A DNA stretch of 64,000 nucleotides from Herbiconiux ginsengi (GTDB lineage: Bacteria > Actinomycetota > Actinomycetes > Actinomycetales > Microbacteriaceae): contig NZ_FNPZ01000001.1 in NCBI RefSeq assembly GCF_900107435.1, positions 654,960 to 718,959 of the forward strand, in the 5' to 3' direction. Numbering within the stretch: the stretch's first letter is position 1; the number at the start of each line of letters is the position of its first letter. Below are positions 56,355-64,000 of this stretch, one piece after another. The translations under genes were made by a program, and so were the position numbers. Below the pieces are notes generated by a model. The model saw only the letters and a program-made list of their open reading frames with translations. It had not been told where the DNA came from and made no database searches.

Positions 56355-57965
56355 ATGAGCACGGAGATCCTCTTTCTCGGCACCATCATCACGGTCGACG
56401 AGAGCCGCCCCCGGGCCGAAGCGCTGCTCGTGCGCGACGGCCGCATCGCGGCGGTCGGCGACGCCGCCGACGTGCGCGCCGAAGCCGCTCAGGATGCACG
56501 GGTCGTCGAGCTGGGCGAGCGGGCCCTGCTCCCGGGTTTCGTCGAGGCGCACGGGCATCCGACCGACACGGCCGTGGCGCTGAGCCGGTACATGATCGAC
56601 ATCCGCCCCGTCGTGCTCGCCACCGCCGACGAGGTGATGCAGGCCATCCACGCCGGCATCGCCGCCCGGCCCGACGGCGCCGTGTTCAACGGGTGGGACG
56701 GTCTGCTGCAGACCGGGCTGAGCGACCCCACCATCCAGCAGCTCGACGACTGGGGCGGCGAGACGCCCGTCGTCATCCTGCACAACTCGGGCCACGTCGT
56801 GTACTTCAACTCCGCCGCTGCCCGCCGGGCCGGCATCGATCGCGACTCCCCCGATCCGGTGGGCTCGCACTGGGAGAAGGATGCCGCGGGCGAGCTCACC
56901 GGCAAGGGATTCGAAGTGGGCACGGTGCTCGCCCTGCTCGGCGAGACGCTGGCGACCGCGCAACGCGACCTGCCGGAACTCCTCGCAACCTATCTCGGCT
57001 CGCTCAACGCGGTCGGCATCACGACCGTGAGCGACATGAGCTGGGATGCTCAGAAGCGGCCCGCACTCGACGCTGCCCTCGCAGCCGGCGGCCTCAGCGC
57101 GCGTCTGCGCCTCTACGAGATGTCGGGGCCGGGGGTCGTCGCATCCGTCCCCCTGCACAACGGCGACGAACTCGTGCGCCAGGTAGGGATCAAGACCTGG
57201 GCCGACGGGTCACCCTGGGTCGGCAACATCCTCCTCTCCTTCCCCTACCTCGACACCCCGGCCACCCGCTCGATCGGCGTGGAACCCGGATCGCACGGCT
57301 CGGCGAACTACACCCGCGAGCAACTCGACGAGGTGGTTGAGCGATACTTCCCCGACGGCTGGCAGCTCGCCTGCCACGTGCACGGCGACCTCGCAGTCGA
57401 CCGCGTGCTCGACTGCTGGGAGGCCCTGCTCGAGCGGCATCCGCGCACCGACCACCGGCTGCGGATGGAGCACGTGGGCGCCATGACCCCCGCCCAGTTC
57501 GAGCGGGCAGCCGCACTCGGGGTGACCGCGAGCATCCTCATCGACCACGTGTACTACTGGGGCGAGGTGCTGGTCGACGACCTGTTCGGGCCCGATCACG
57601 GTGGCCCGTGGGCGAACGCGCGGGCCGCCCTCGACGCGGGGCTGCGGATCTCGTTCCACAACGACGGCACCGTCACGCCCGCCGAGCCGCTGCGCAACAT
57701 GGCGGTGGCGATGACCCGCACCACGCGGTCGGGCCGGCATCTCGAGGGCGCTGCCGGGGTCACCCTCGACGAGGCGATCCGGGCCGAGACCATCGACGCC
57801 GCGTGGCAGCTGTTCTCCGAGCACGAAGTGGGCAGTCTCGAGGTGGGCAAGTTCGCCGACCTCGTGGTGCTCTCGGCCGATCCCTACTCGGTGACTCCGG
57901 ACGACCTGCCGGGCCTCACCGTGGTCGAGACCTATCTCGCGGGCGCACGGGTGCACGGAGGCTGA
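56355..57965 (+). CDS. Amidohydrolase (YtcJ-like, amidohydrolase_3 type)
   Basis: A 536-aa metal-dependent amidohydrolase. The HxH motif is FVEAHGHPTD (near residue 65), later metal ligands are in ACHVHGDLAVDR (near residue 345), RMEHVGAMTP and the FHNDGTVTP Asp (near residue 435). The composite N- and C-terminal beta sandwiches (LFLGTIITVDE; GKFADLVVLSADPYSV) are those of YtcJ-like members. Substrate unknown, though exo-hydrolysis of N-substituted compounds is usual. ATG six bases after TACAGT, so leaderless. A MarR gene follows after 63 bases. Confidence 0.9.
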   Translation: MSTEILFLGTIITVDESRPRAEALLVRDGRIAAVGDAADVRAEAAQDARVVELGERALLPGFVEAHGHPTDTAVALSRYMIDIRPVVLATADEVMQAIHAGIAARPDGAVFNGWDGLLQTGLSDPTIQQLDDWGGETPVVILHNSGHVVYFNSAAARRAGIDRDSPDPVGSHWEKDAAGELTGKGFEVGTVLALLGETLATAQRDLPELLATYLGSLNAVGITTVSDMSWDAQKRPALDAALAAGGLSARLRLYEMSGPGVVASVPLHNGDELVRQVGIKTWADGSPWVGNILLSFPYLDTPATRSIGVEPGSHGSANYTREQLDEVVERYFPDGWQLACHVHGDLAVDRVLDCWEALLERHPRTDHRLRMEHVGAMTPAQFERAAALGVTASILIDHVYYWGEVLVDDLFGPDHGGPWANARAALDAGLRISFHNDGTVTPAEPLRNMAVAMTRTTRSGRHLEGAAGVTLDEAIRAETIDAAWQLFSEHEVGSLEVGKFADLVVLSADPYSVTPDDLPGLTVVETYLAGARVHGG

Positions 57966-58028
57966 CCCGGCACGGCACCGTGTCAGAATGAATTCCACGA
58001 ACTGAGTCGACGAGCGTCAGGAGCGGGA

Positions 58029-58472
58029 ATGGCACCGGAAGTCTCCCCTGTCGCCGCCTGGGAATCGCTCTTCCGCGCCCAGGTGACCGTGATGCGGCAG
58101 CTCGCCAGCGAGTTCCCCACCGACATCGTGTCGCTGAACGAGTACGACGTGATGTTCAACCTCTTCATCCAGCCGCGCAAGGTGCTGCGCATCCGCGACC
58201 TCGGTGAGAAGGTGCTGCTGACGCAGCCGAGCATCAGCCGGCTGGTGGATCGCCTGGTGGCGCGCGGCATCCTGGAGAAGAACGACGACCCCACCGATGG
58301 GCGCGGCACGCTCGTCGGGCTGACGGAGCACGGAGTGCAGGTCTACCGCCAGGCGGCCGTCATCCATGCCGAGTCGATCAGCGCGCACATGACCGGACAC
58401 CTCTCGCCCGACGAGCTGGACGAGCTGGCGCGACTCTGCGACAAGCTGCGCGAAGGCGTCAGCGCCAAGTAG
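58029..58472 (+). CDS. MarR family transcriptional regulator
   Basis: 147 aa with a winged helix: SLNEYDVMFNLFIQPRKVLRIRDLGEKVLLTQPSISRLVDRLVARGILEKNDDPTDGRGTLVGLTEHG, including the RDLGEKVLLTQPSISRLVDRLVARG recognition part and the DPTDGRG wing. Helices at both ends form the dimer. AGGAGCGGGA is upstream of the ATG. It is convergent with an EamA transporter, separated by two bases, and could regulate either it or the amidohydrolase upstream. Confidence 0.9.
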   Translation: MAPEVSPVAAWESLFRAQVTVMRQLASEFPTDIVSLNEYDVMFNLFIQPRKVLRIRDLGEKVLLTQPSISRLVDRLVARGILEKNDDPTDGRGTLVGLTEHGVQVYRQAAVIHAESISAHMTGHLSPDELDELARLCDKLREGVSAK

Positions 58473-58474
58473 GG

Positions 58475-59380
58475 CTAGGTCGCGGGCGACTTGGCCGGCC
58501 GGAACGCCTGCAGGTTCGCCAGGGCGACGCCGCCCAGCACGATCACGCCACCCACCACCTGGGCCACGGTGAAGGGCTGACCGAGCAGCAGCGTGAGCGC
58601 GGCCGTGAACACGGTGATGAGGTTGAGGAACACGCCCGCGCGGGCGGGCGGGATGACGCCGAGCGCGCGGTTCCAGAGCAGGTAGGAGAGCACCGAGGGG
58701 AACACCACGATGAACGCGAGCGCCCACCACACGCTCGGCGTCTGCGGGATCGCCGGCCCGCCGGTGAGCAGCGTGAGCGGCGCGAGCGCGACCACCGCGA
58801 TCACCACCTGCAATGCCGTCGACGTGATGGGCGGGATGCGCGGACCGCGCCGGCCGAGGATCGTGTAGGCGGTCCAGGCCACGATCGCGCCCACCATGAA
58901 CACGTCGCCGAGCCCGAAACCACCGTCGAAGAAGCCGTCGAGCGAGCCACGGGAGAGCACGATCAGCACGCCCAGGAGCGCCAGCAGGATGCCGATGATC
59001 GCCGTGGGCGAGAGCCGTTCGCGGAGGAACAGCACCGCCGCGACGCTGATCAGCGCCGGGTTGAAGGCGTTGATCAGCGAGGCGTTGAAGGCATCGGTGA
59101 ACTGCAGGGCGGTGTAGAGCAGCAGGGTGTAGCCCACCACGCCGGTGGCGCTCAGGGCGATGAGCCACGGCCAGGCACGGATGACGTCACGCCACCGCGG
59201 GCGCTCGATGAGATGGGCGAGCACGAGCAGAGGCACGGCCGCGAAGGCCCACCGCAGGAAGACCAGGCTGAGTGGATCGAGTTCGGCGACGGCGGCCGCG
59301 CCCACCACGTAGTTGCCGGCCCAGAACAGGGTGGCGGCGAGCAGCGAGAGCGTGGCGACGATGACGGGTTTGCGGCTCAT
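58475..59380 (-). CDS. EamA/DMT family transporter
   Basis: 301 aa, ten spans in two EamA repeats: LLAATLFWAGNYVVGAAAV opens the first, LGDVFMVGAIVAWTAYTILGRRGP the second; LGVIPPARAGVFLNLITVFTAAL closes the family signature. Members export metabolites or amino acids. The substrate is unknown. ATG 59380 has GGGACG nearby but no strong Shine-Dalgarno. Convergent with marR. Confidence 0.9.
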   Translation of the reverse strand: MSRKPVIVATLSLLAATLFWAGNYVVGAAAVAELDPLSLVFLRWAFAAVPLLVLAHLIERPRWRDVIRAWPWLIALSATGVVGYTLLLYTALQFTDAFNASLINAFNPALISVAAVLFLRERLSPTAIIGILLALLGVLIVLSRGSLDGFFDGGFGLGDVFMVGAIVAWTAYTILGRRGPRIPPITSTALQVVIAVVALAPLTLLTGGPAIPQTPSVWWALAFIVVFPSVLSYLLWNRALGVIPPARAGVFLNLITVFTAALTLLLGQPFTVAQVVGGVIVLGGVALANLQAFRPAKSPAT

Positions 59381-59442
59381 GCCACGTCCCGGCTGCTCGT
59401 CACCCGCATCCGCCCACGATACCGCCGCCGCGCCCCCCGCCA

Positions 59443-59496
59443 GATCCGTCGCCTTCGGCCCTTCCCACGCGATTGGGGGGCCGAAAGTGACGGATC
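59443..59496. repeat. Interrupted inverted repeat between divergent genes
   Basis: GATCCGTC and TTCGGCCC at 59443-59461 face GGGCCGAA and GACGGATC at 59478-59496, with a 3-base internal loop on each side and a 16-base loop. It lies upstream of both the EamA gene and photolyase, so it is not a simple terminator; it could be an operator or one of the palindromic intergenic units seen at 3072 and 43696. Confidence 0.6.
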
Positions 59497-59553
59497 CGGG
59501 GTGCGGTGGGGTGCGCCAGGGGCGAAACGGTGGGGGCAGGGTTGAATGAGAGC

Positions 59554-60981
59554 ATGAGCACCGACGGCACCACCATCGTCTGGTTCCGCGGCGACCTGCG
59601 GGTGCGCGACAACCCTGCGCTCCACGCCGCCGCGGCCAGGGGCGACGCGATCGTGTGTCTGTACGTGCTCGACGACGAGAGTGCGGGCATCCGGCCGCTC
59701 GGCGCGGCGTCGCGCTGGTGGCTGCATGGCAGCCTCACCGCGCTGGCCGGCGAGTTGCGCGAGCTCGGGCTGCCGCTCACCCTCCGTCGCGGGCCCGCCG
59801 AGGCGGTCGTGCGCGCGGTCGTCGGCGAGACGGAGGCGACCGCCGTGCTCTGGAACCGCCGCTACGGCGAGGCCGAGCGTGCGGTGGACGCCGCACTCAA
59901 GTCGTCCCTGCGCGACGACGGCCTCATGGTCGAGAGCTTCCAGGCCTCGGTGCTGTTCGAACCGTGGACCGTGCTCACCGGTCAAGGCGGCTACTACAGA
60001 GTGTTCACCCCGTTCTGGCGCTCGGTGACCTCGGGGCCGCCCCCGCGACATCCGGTGCCCGCACCTGCGGTCTCCGTGGCCCGCGGCGGTGTCGCGACCG
60101 GCGCTGTCACAGAGGCGGACGCAGACGCTCCACCGCTCCGCCACCGCCGCGTCGACTCCGACGATCTCGACTCCTGGGCCCTGCACCCCACCCGCCCCGA
60201 CTGGGCCGCCGGCCTGCGCGAGCGATGGGAACCCGGATCGGCCGGAGCCCACGAGCGCCTGCGCTCCTTTCTGCGCAGCGGCCTCGGCAGGTATGTCGAC
60301 GAGCAGGACCTCCCCGCCGAAGACGGCACCTCGGGCCTCTCCCCGCATCTGCGCTTCGGCGAGATCAGCCCGTTCGAGGTGTGGCACGCCGTGGAGCAGC
60401 ACCGGGCGCGCGTTCCCGGTGACGCGAGTGGCGCATCCGCGTTCCTCCGTCAGCTGGTGTGGCGCGAATTCGCCTACCACCTGCTGTTCCACCTGCCCTC
60501 GATCACGACGGAGAACATGCGGCCCGAGTTCGACCGCTTTCCGTGGGAAGAACCGGATGCCGCGGAACTCGAGCGGTGGCAGCAGGGGCGCACCGGCATC
60601 CCGCTCGTCGACGCGGGAATGCGGGAACTCTGGCAGACGGGCGTGATGCACAACCGGGTGCGGATGGTGGCGGCGTCGTTCCTGGTGAAGAACCTGCGCG
60701 TCGACTGGCGGGTGGGTGAGGCCTGGTTCTGGGACACGCTGGTCGACGCCGATCCCGCATCGAACGCCCTGAACTGGCAATGGGTCGCCGGGTCGGGGCC
60801 GGATGCCGCGCCCTACTTCCGGGTGTTCAACCCGGAACTGCAGGCCCGCAAGTTCGACGAGCACGGTTCCTACATCGCGCGCTACGTGCCCGAAGCGGGC
60901 ACGGATGCCTACCCCGAGCCCATGGTCGACCTCGCCGAATCGCGCCGCGCTGCCCTCGACGCCTACGCCACGATCCGCTGA
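59554..60981 (+). CDS. Deoxyribodipyrimidine photo-lyase (class I-like)
   Basis: A 475-aa flavoprotein of the photolyase/cryptochrome family. N-terminal antenna domain (TTIVWFRGDLRVRDNPALHAAAARGD, WNRRYGEAERAVD) and C-terminal FAD domain with DGTSGLSPHLRFGEISP, RQLVWREFAYHLL, RTGIPLVDAGMRELWQTGVMHNRVRMVAASFLVKNL and ALNWQWVAGSGPDAAPYFRVFNP. It uses blue light to split cyclobutane pyrimidine dimers. Length is normal. ATG 59554 lies six bases after TTGAAT; the longer frame is unsupported. Sits alone, followed by an EamA transporter. Confidence 0.94.
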   Translation: MSTDGTTIVWFRGDLRVRDNPALHAAAARGDAIVCLYVLDDESAGIRPLGAASRWWLHGSLTALAGELRELGLPLTLRRGPAEAVVRAVVGETEATAVLWNRRYGEAERAVDAALKSSLRDDGLMVESFQASVLFEPWTVLTGQGGYYRVFTPFWRSVTSGPPPRHPVPAPAVSVARGGVATGAVTEADADAPPLRHRRVDSDDLDSWALHPTRPDWAAGLRERWEPGSAGAHERLRSFLRSGLGRYVDEQDLPAEDGTSGLSPHLRFGEISPFEVWHAVEQHRARVPGDASGASAFLRQLVWREFAYHLLFHLPSITTENMRPEFDRFPWEEPDAAELERWQQGRTGIPLVDAGMRELWQTGVMHNRVRMVAASFLVKNLRVDWRVGEAWFWDTLVDADPASNALNWQWVAGSGPDAAPYFRVFNPELQARKFDEHGSYIARYVPEAGTDAYPEPMVDLAESRRAALDAYATIR

Positions 60982-61068
60982 CCCCGCCGAGCCGGCAGTT
61001 ACGGTCGCTTTGGACGGTCTATTGCGACATCAAGTGACGGGTCGGTGCGGGAAGGCCATAATGGGCGG

Positions 61069-61980
61069 ATGACTCGACGCGGACTGTTCCTGTTCGCGGC
61101 GCTGGGGATCGCCTGGGGCATCCCGTACCTCTTCATCAAGGTCGCCGTCGGAGAACTCGAACCCGCGATGGTGGTGCTGGCCCGCGCCGGGCTCGCCGCC
61201 ATCCTGCTGCTGCCGCTCGCCTTCTACCGCCGCGAGGTGGGCCGCGTGCTGCGGCACTGGAAGCCTCTGCTGGCCTACACGGTCGCCGAGATCATCCTGC
61301 CGTGGTACTTCCTGAGTTCCGCCGAGCAGCGGATTCCGAGTTCCACCGCGGGGTTGCTGCTGGCGACCGTGCCGCTCGCCGGCGTCGCGGTGGCGTTCGT
61401 GCTGGGGCGGCCGGAGAAGCTCTCGCTGCTGAACTGGCTCGGGCTCGCCGCGGGCATGGCGGGTGTCGCCATCCTCGTCGGCTTCGATCTCGCGGGCTCC
61501 GACCTCATCGGCGTGGCCGAGATGGCGGTCGTGGTGGTCGGCTATGCGGTGGGTCCCGCGATCCTGGCCCGGTGGATGTCGGAGCTGCCCGGCGTGGGCG
61601 TGGTATCGCTCTCGCTCGCGATAACCGCTGTGGTCTACATCCCGTTCGTGCTCCTCACCGGCGCGTGGCCGTCGGCGTGGCCCTCAGCGTCGGTGATCGG
61701 GGCGATCGTGGTGCTGGCCGTGGTGTGCAGCGCGCTCGCCTTCATCCTCATGCTCGCGCTGGTGGGCGAGATCGGGCCGGTGAAGGCGACGACCATCACC
61801 TACGTCAATCCCGCGGTCGCGATCATCGCAGGCGCGCTGGTGCTGGGCGAACGGGTGACGGTGTGGACGATCGTCGGCTTCGCGGTGGTGCTCGCGGGCT
61901 CGTACCTGGTGACGTTGAAGCGCCGCACCCGCATGCCGATCGCGGCCGAGGGCCCCGAGGAGGCGGCGGCGACGGAGTGA
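61069..61980 (+). CDS. EamA/DMT family transporter
   Basis: 303 aa, two EamA repeats: FLFAALGIAWGIPYLFIKVAV and LLSLLNWLGLAAGMAGVAILVGF in the first half, VKATTITYVNPAVAIIAGALVLGERVTVWTIVG in the second, the diagnostic end. Substrate unknown. ATG is six bases after CATAAT, so leaderless. It is convergent with the RnfD/FNR fusion gene; four bases separate the stops. Confidence 0.91.
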   Translation: MTRRGLFLFAALGIAWGIPYLFIKVAVGELEPAMVVLARAGLAAILLLPLAFYRREVGRVLRHWKPLLAYTVAEIILPWYFLSSAEQRIPSSTAGLLLATVPLAGVAVAFVLGRPEKLSLLNWLGLAAGMAGVAILVGFDLAGSDLIGVAEMAVVVVGYAVGPAILARWMSELPGVGVVSLSLAITAVVYIPFVLLTGAWPSAWPSASVIGAIVVLAVVCSALAFILMLALVGEIGPVKATTITYVNPAVAIIAGALVLGERVTVWTIVGFAVVLAGSYLVTLKRRTRMPIAAEGPEEAAATE

Positions 61981-61984
61981 GGGC

Positions 61985-63496
61985 TCAGTAGCCCGCGAAG
62001 GCGTCGCGGTGCAGGCCCCGCACGCCGGCGCGACGGAACTCGTGCGCCACGTGGTCGACGAAACCAGGCGGACCCGAGACATACGCCCACCGGCCGTGCA
62101 GATCGGGGATGGCGGCGGCGAGGGCCTCGGCCGAGACACGGCCCGGGCCGAGATAGTCCCAGCCCGGGGGCAGGTCGTCGGGCGCATCCGGAGCGCTCAC
62201 CAGCACGCGGATGCCCGCCGCCACGAGCTCCTCGGCGTAGGCCAGCTCCTCGGGCGAGGACACCGCATACACCAGTACCACGTCGACCGGCCGGCCCACC
62301 CCGCGCGAGCGCTCGGCGAGCTGACTCACGAACGGCGTGATGCCGATGCCGCCCGCGGCGAAGACGAGCGGCACACCCGGATCGGCCGGCAGCAGGAAGT
62401 CACCCGCCACCCCGGTCGCCCGCACGGTCGCGCCGGGCTCGAGGGTGGCGAGCGTGCGCTTGAACGAGCTCGACGGCTGGGCGAGCTTCACGCCGACGCT
62501 CAGCCGCGAGCCGTCGTCGGCCGCCGAGGTGATGCTGAACATCCGTCGCGAGCCGCGGCTGTCCACGCCGCGGTGCGGCAGCGTCAGTTCGAGGTATTGA
62601 CCCGGGCGGAAGCGCACCGGTTGCAGCGGCTCGAAGTCGAAGGCCGCACTCGTGGGCGTGAGGTCGCGGCTGCCGAGGAAACGCATCCGGATGCCCCGCC
62701 GCTGTCCGAAGGCGAAGGCCACGACGTTGCCCACCACGAGCGCGATCTCGGGTGAGGAGTAGACCGGCCCGAACTGGTAGGGAATCGAGAACACCACCGC
62801 CACGATCGCGGCGACGAGCAGTTGCTGCCGGCGTCGCGGGGGCAGGGTCAACGGCTCACTCAGCATGAATCCGGCCAGGAAGACGATCGGGAACGACCCC
62901 AGGGCGAGCGAGAGCGAATCGAGCACGGGCTGGCCGAGCACGACGAGCCGCACGGTGACGATCGCGGTGGCGATGACCACGAAGGTGAGCCCCATCGCGA
63001 GCTTGCGGGTGCGGTAGAGCACGATCAGGGCACCCACGGCGACGAACGGGAGCAGCACCGGGTTCGCCACCCACCACCCGGAGAGGTTGAGCGTGGTGAC
63101 GGTCATCACGACCGCGGCGGCGGCGACCGGGTTGAGGATGTGCCGGCCCCGGATGGCGAGCAGGTATTTCGACGCGGAGGCCACGACACCGCTCAGGGCG
63201 AGCAGGACGAGGCCCGCCGGGGCATCGGTCGGGAGGAACACCATGAAGACCAGGAGGCCCGTGATCACGGAGGACTCGAGGTGCGCGCGTGTGCGGAAGA
63301 GCAGCGCGAAGATCCAGCCCGAGAACCCGGTGGCCACGAGCGCGACCGCGAGACTCAGCACGAGCTGGAGCGGGGTGTAGAAGAGCTGCCCGAGAGCGCT
63401 CGCGATGAGCGCGACGAGGGCGATCGCGCCGAGCACGACGATCATCAGCCGATACATCGTCACGCGGCCGAGCAGGGTGTCGAGACGGGATTTCAT
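61985..63496 (-). CDS. RnfD/NqrB-like membrane domain fused to FAD/NAD(P) reductase
   Basis: 503 aa: a ~240-residue N-terminal membrane part with about nine spans holding SASKYLLAIRGRHILNPVAAAAV, the signature of RnfD/NqrB-type subunits, and a ~245-residue ferredoxin-reductase-like domain with RFRPGQYLELTLPHRG (FAD), GVKLAQPSSSFKRTL, and the NAD motif VFAAGGIGITPFVSQLAERS and YVSGPPGFVDHVAHEF. It would pass electrons from NAD(P)H across the membrane to a flavinylated acceptor. Its start overlaps the stop of apbE by four bases. No 2Fe-2S NqrF domain is present. The exact acceptor is unknown. Confidence 0.85.
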   Translation of the reverse strand: MKSRLDTLLGRVTMYRLMIVVLGAIALVALIASALGQLFYTPLQLVLSLAVALVATGFSGWIFALLFRTRAHLESSVITGLLVFMVFLPTDAPAGLVLLALSGVVASASKYLLAIRGRHILNPVAAAAVVMTVTTLNLSGWWVANPVLLPFVAVGALIVLYRTRKLAMGLTFVVIATAIVTVRLVVLGQPVLDSLSLALGSFPIVFLAGFMLSEPLTLPPRRRQQLLVAAIVAVVFSIPYQFGPVYSSPEIALVVGNVVAFAFGQRRGIRMRFLGSRDLTPTSAAFDFEPLQPVRFRPGQYLELTLPHRGVDSRGSRRMFSITSAADDGSRLSVGVKLAQPSSSFKRTLATLEPGATVRATGVAGDFLLPADPGVPLVFAAGGIGITPFVSQLAERSRGVGRPVDVVLVYAVSSPEELAYAEELVAAGIRVLVSAPDAPDDLPPGWDYLGPGRVSAEALAAAIPDLHGRWAYVSGPPGFVDHVAHEFRRAGVRGLHRDAFAGY

Positions 63497-64000
63497 GTGA
63501 ACAGTTCCCCTTGGAAATCGCGCGAGCGCTCGGCGCGTCCGTCGGCGTAGAGACGCACATAGCTGAAATGGAATGTTTCGGCGAGGCGGTGCGCGCCGGT
63601 GAAGAAGAGAGCGGTTGCGAGGCCGTCGGCGAGGGCGGTGTCGGCCGCCACCACCCAGGTGGCCACCACCTCCCGCGCCGGGTTGCCGGTGCGCCCGTCG
63701 AGTATGTGGTGCACCCCGTCTCCCCACGCCCGCCGATTGCTGGCCGACGCGCAGAGCGAGGCGTTCTGCACCTCGGCGACGCCGATCGCCTGGCCGGCGA
63801 CGAGCGGATGCTCGAGGCCCACGCGGATCGGCGCCAGGCCGGCCTGCACGAGGTCGCCACTGGCATCCACGACGTACCGATCGATGCCGGAGGCACGCAA
63901 CAGGCCCGCGACGAGGTCGACCAGGTAGCCCTTGCCGGCCGCACCGACGTCGATGACGACGGGGCGTCGGGTGATGACGACCCGGCCATCGCGCACGACG
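63493..64000 (-). CDS. ApbE-type FMN:flavin transferase (5' part outside window)
   Basis: The C-terminal ~169 residues run off the right edge. VVIDVGAAGKGYLVDLVAG is the ApbE nucleotide-binding region, followed by IDRYVVDASGDLV, VHHILDGRTGNPAREV and WVVAADTALADGLATALFFTG, the Mg-binding/active-site part in a slightly changed form. ApbE attaches FMN to Thr of RnfG/NqrC/FMN-binding domain proteins outside the membrane. The ATGA overlap with the downstream fusion reductase makes the two one unit. The flavinylated partner is not visible and is presumably outside the window. Confidence 0.85.
   Translation of the reverse strand, partial: VVRDGRVVITRRPVVIDVGAAGKGYLVDLVAGLLRASGIDRYVVDASGDLVQAGLAPIRVGLEHPLVAGQAIGVAEVQNASLCASASNRRAWGDGVHHILDGRTGNPAREVVATWVVAADTALADGLATALFFTGAHRLAETFHFSYVRLYADGRAERSRDFQGELFT

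Overview
This 64 kb window is a dense, very GC-rich actinobacterial chromosome segment, most likely from the family Microbacteriaceae. Support for this comes from the GTG/TTG starts, many apparently leaderless genes, BldC next to the 32-residue ribosomal protein bS22, menaquinone genes beside a system II cytochrome c maturation operon, LAxTG/LGNTG sortase signals and many short convergent intergenic hairpins. The genus cannot be fixed from sequence alone. I saw no rRNA, tRNA, CRISPR array, transposase or prophage gene; both ends cut through genes (an acyl-CoA oxidase-like gene on the left, an ApbE flavin transferase on the right).

Region by region: 1-5.5 kb holds an acyl-CoA oxidase, an MFS exporter with a divergent HxlR regulator, a PlsC-type acyltransferase and a coupled DUF3105/DUF305 pair. 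5.5-11.2 kb encodes envelope proteins: a WxLIP-like (DUF916-type) membrane protein, a secreted purple-acid-phosphatase-like enzyme with a WxL-like tail, a HupE-like membrane protein and a lipoprotein, followed by a non-coding repeat tract. 11.2-26.9 kb is the respiratory core: recQ, menD, menA, menE, menB and menC, lpd, and ccsB-resB-ccdA-tlpA with a histidine phosphatase. 27-40.6 kb is housekeeping: a small membrane protein with a candidate SOS box, an archaeal-type aspS, the arsR-like/bldC/bS22/glutaredoxin/Dabb/GNAT series, a Trk/Ktr potassium system, proC, a CDF transporter, tadA, upp, a DHA2-type exporter, and a receiver-less winged-helix regulator preceded by a leaderless Cys-rich leader peptide.

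40.7-53.8 kb is again surface- and stress-related: a sortase-anchored phosphatase, catalase with its Fur-type regulator and palindromic operator, a 1465-residue sortase-anchored repeat protein, two tiny proteins, and a LuxR-type regulator. The giant surface gene and a 35-aa membrane protein share a two-block upstream element with identical 35-bp spacing, which suggests a small regulon. 54-64 kb carries VOC and YdhR-like enzymes with a divergent TetR regulator, an amidohydrolase, MarR, two EamA transporters, a DNA photolyase, and a fused RnfD/NqrB-like plus FAD/NAD reductase coupled to ApbE.

The genes fit an aerobic, menaquinone-respiring Gram-positive with attention to metal and redox homeostasis and a protein-decorated wall. 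About 20 genes show a -10-like hexamer six to eight bases before the start codon, implying leaderless mRNAs as a main mode of expression here.
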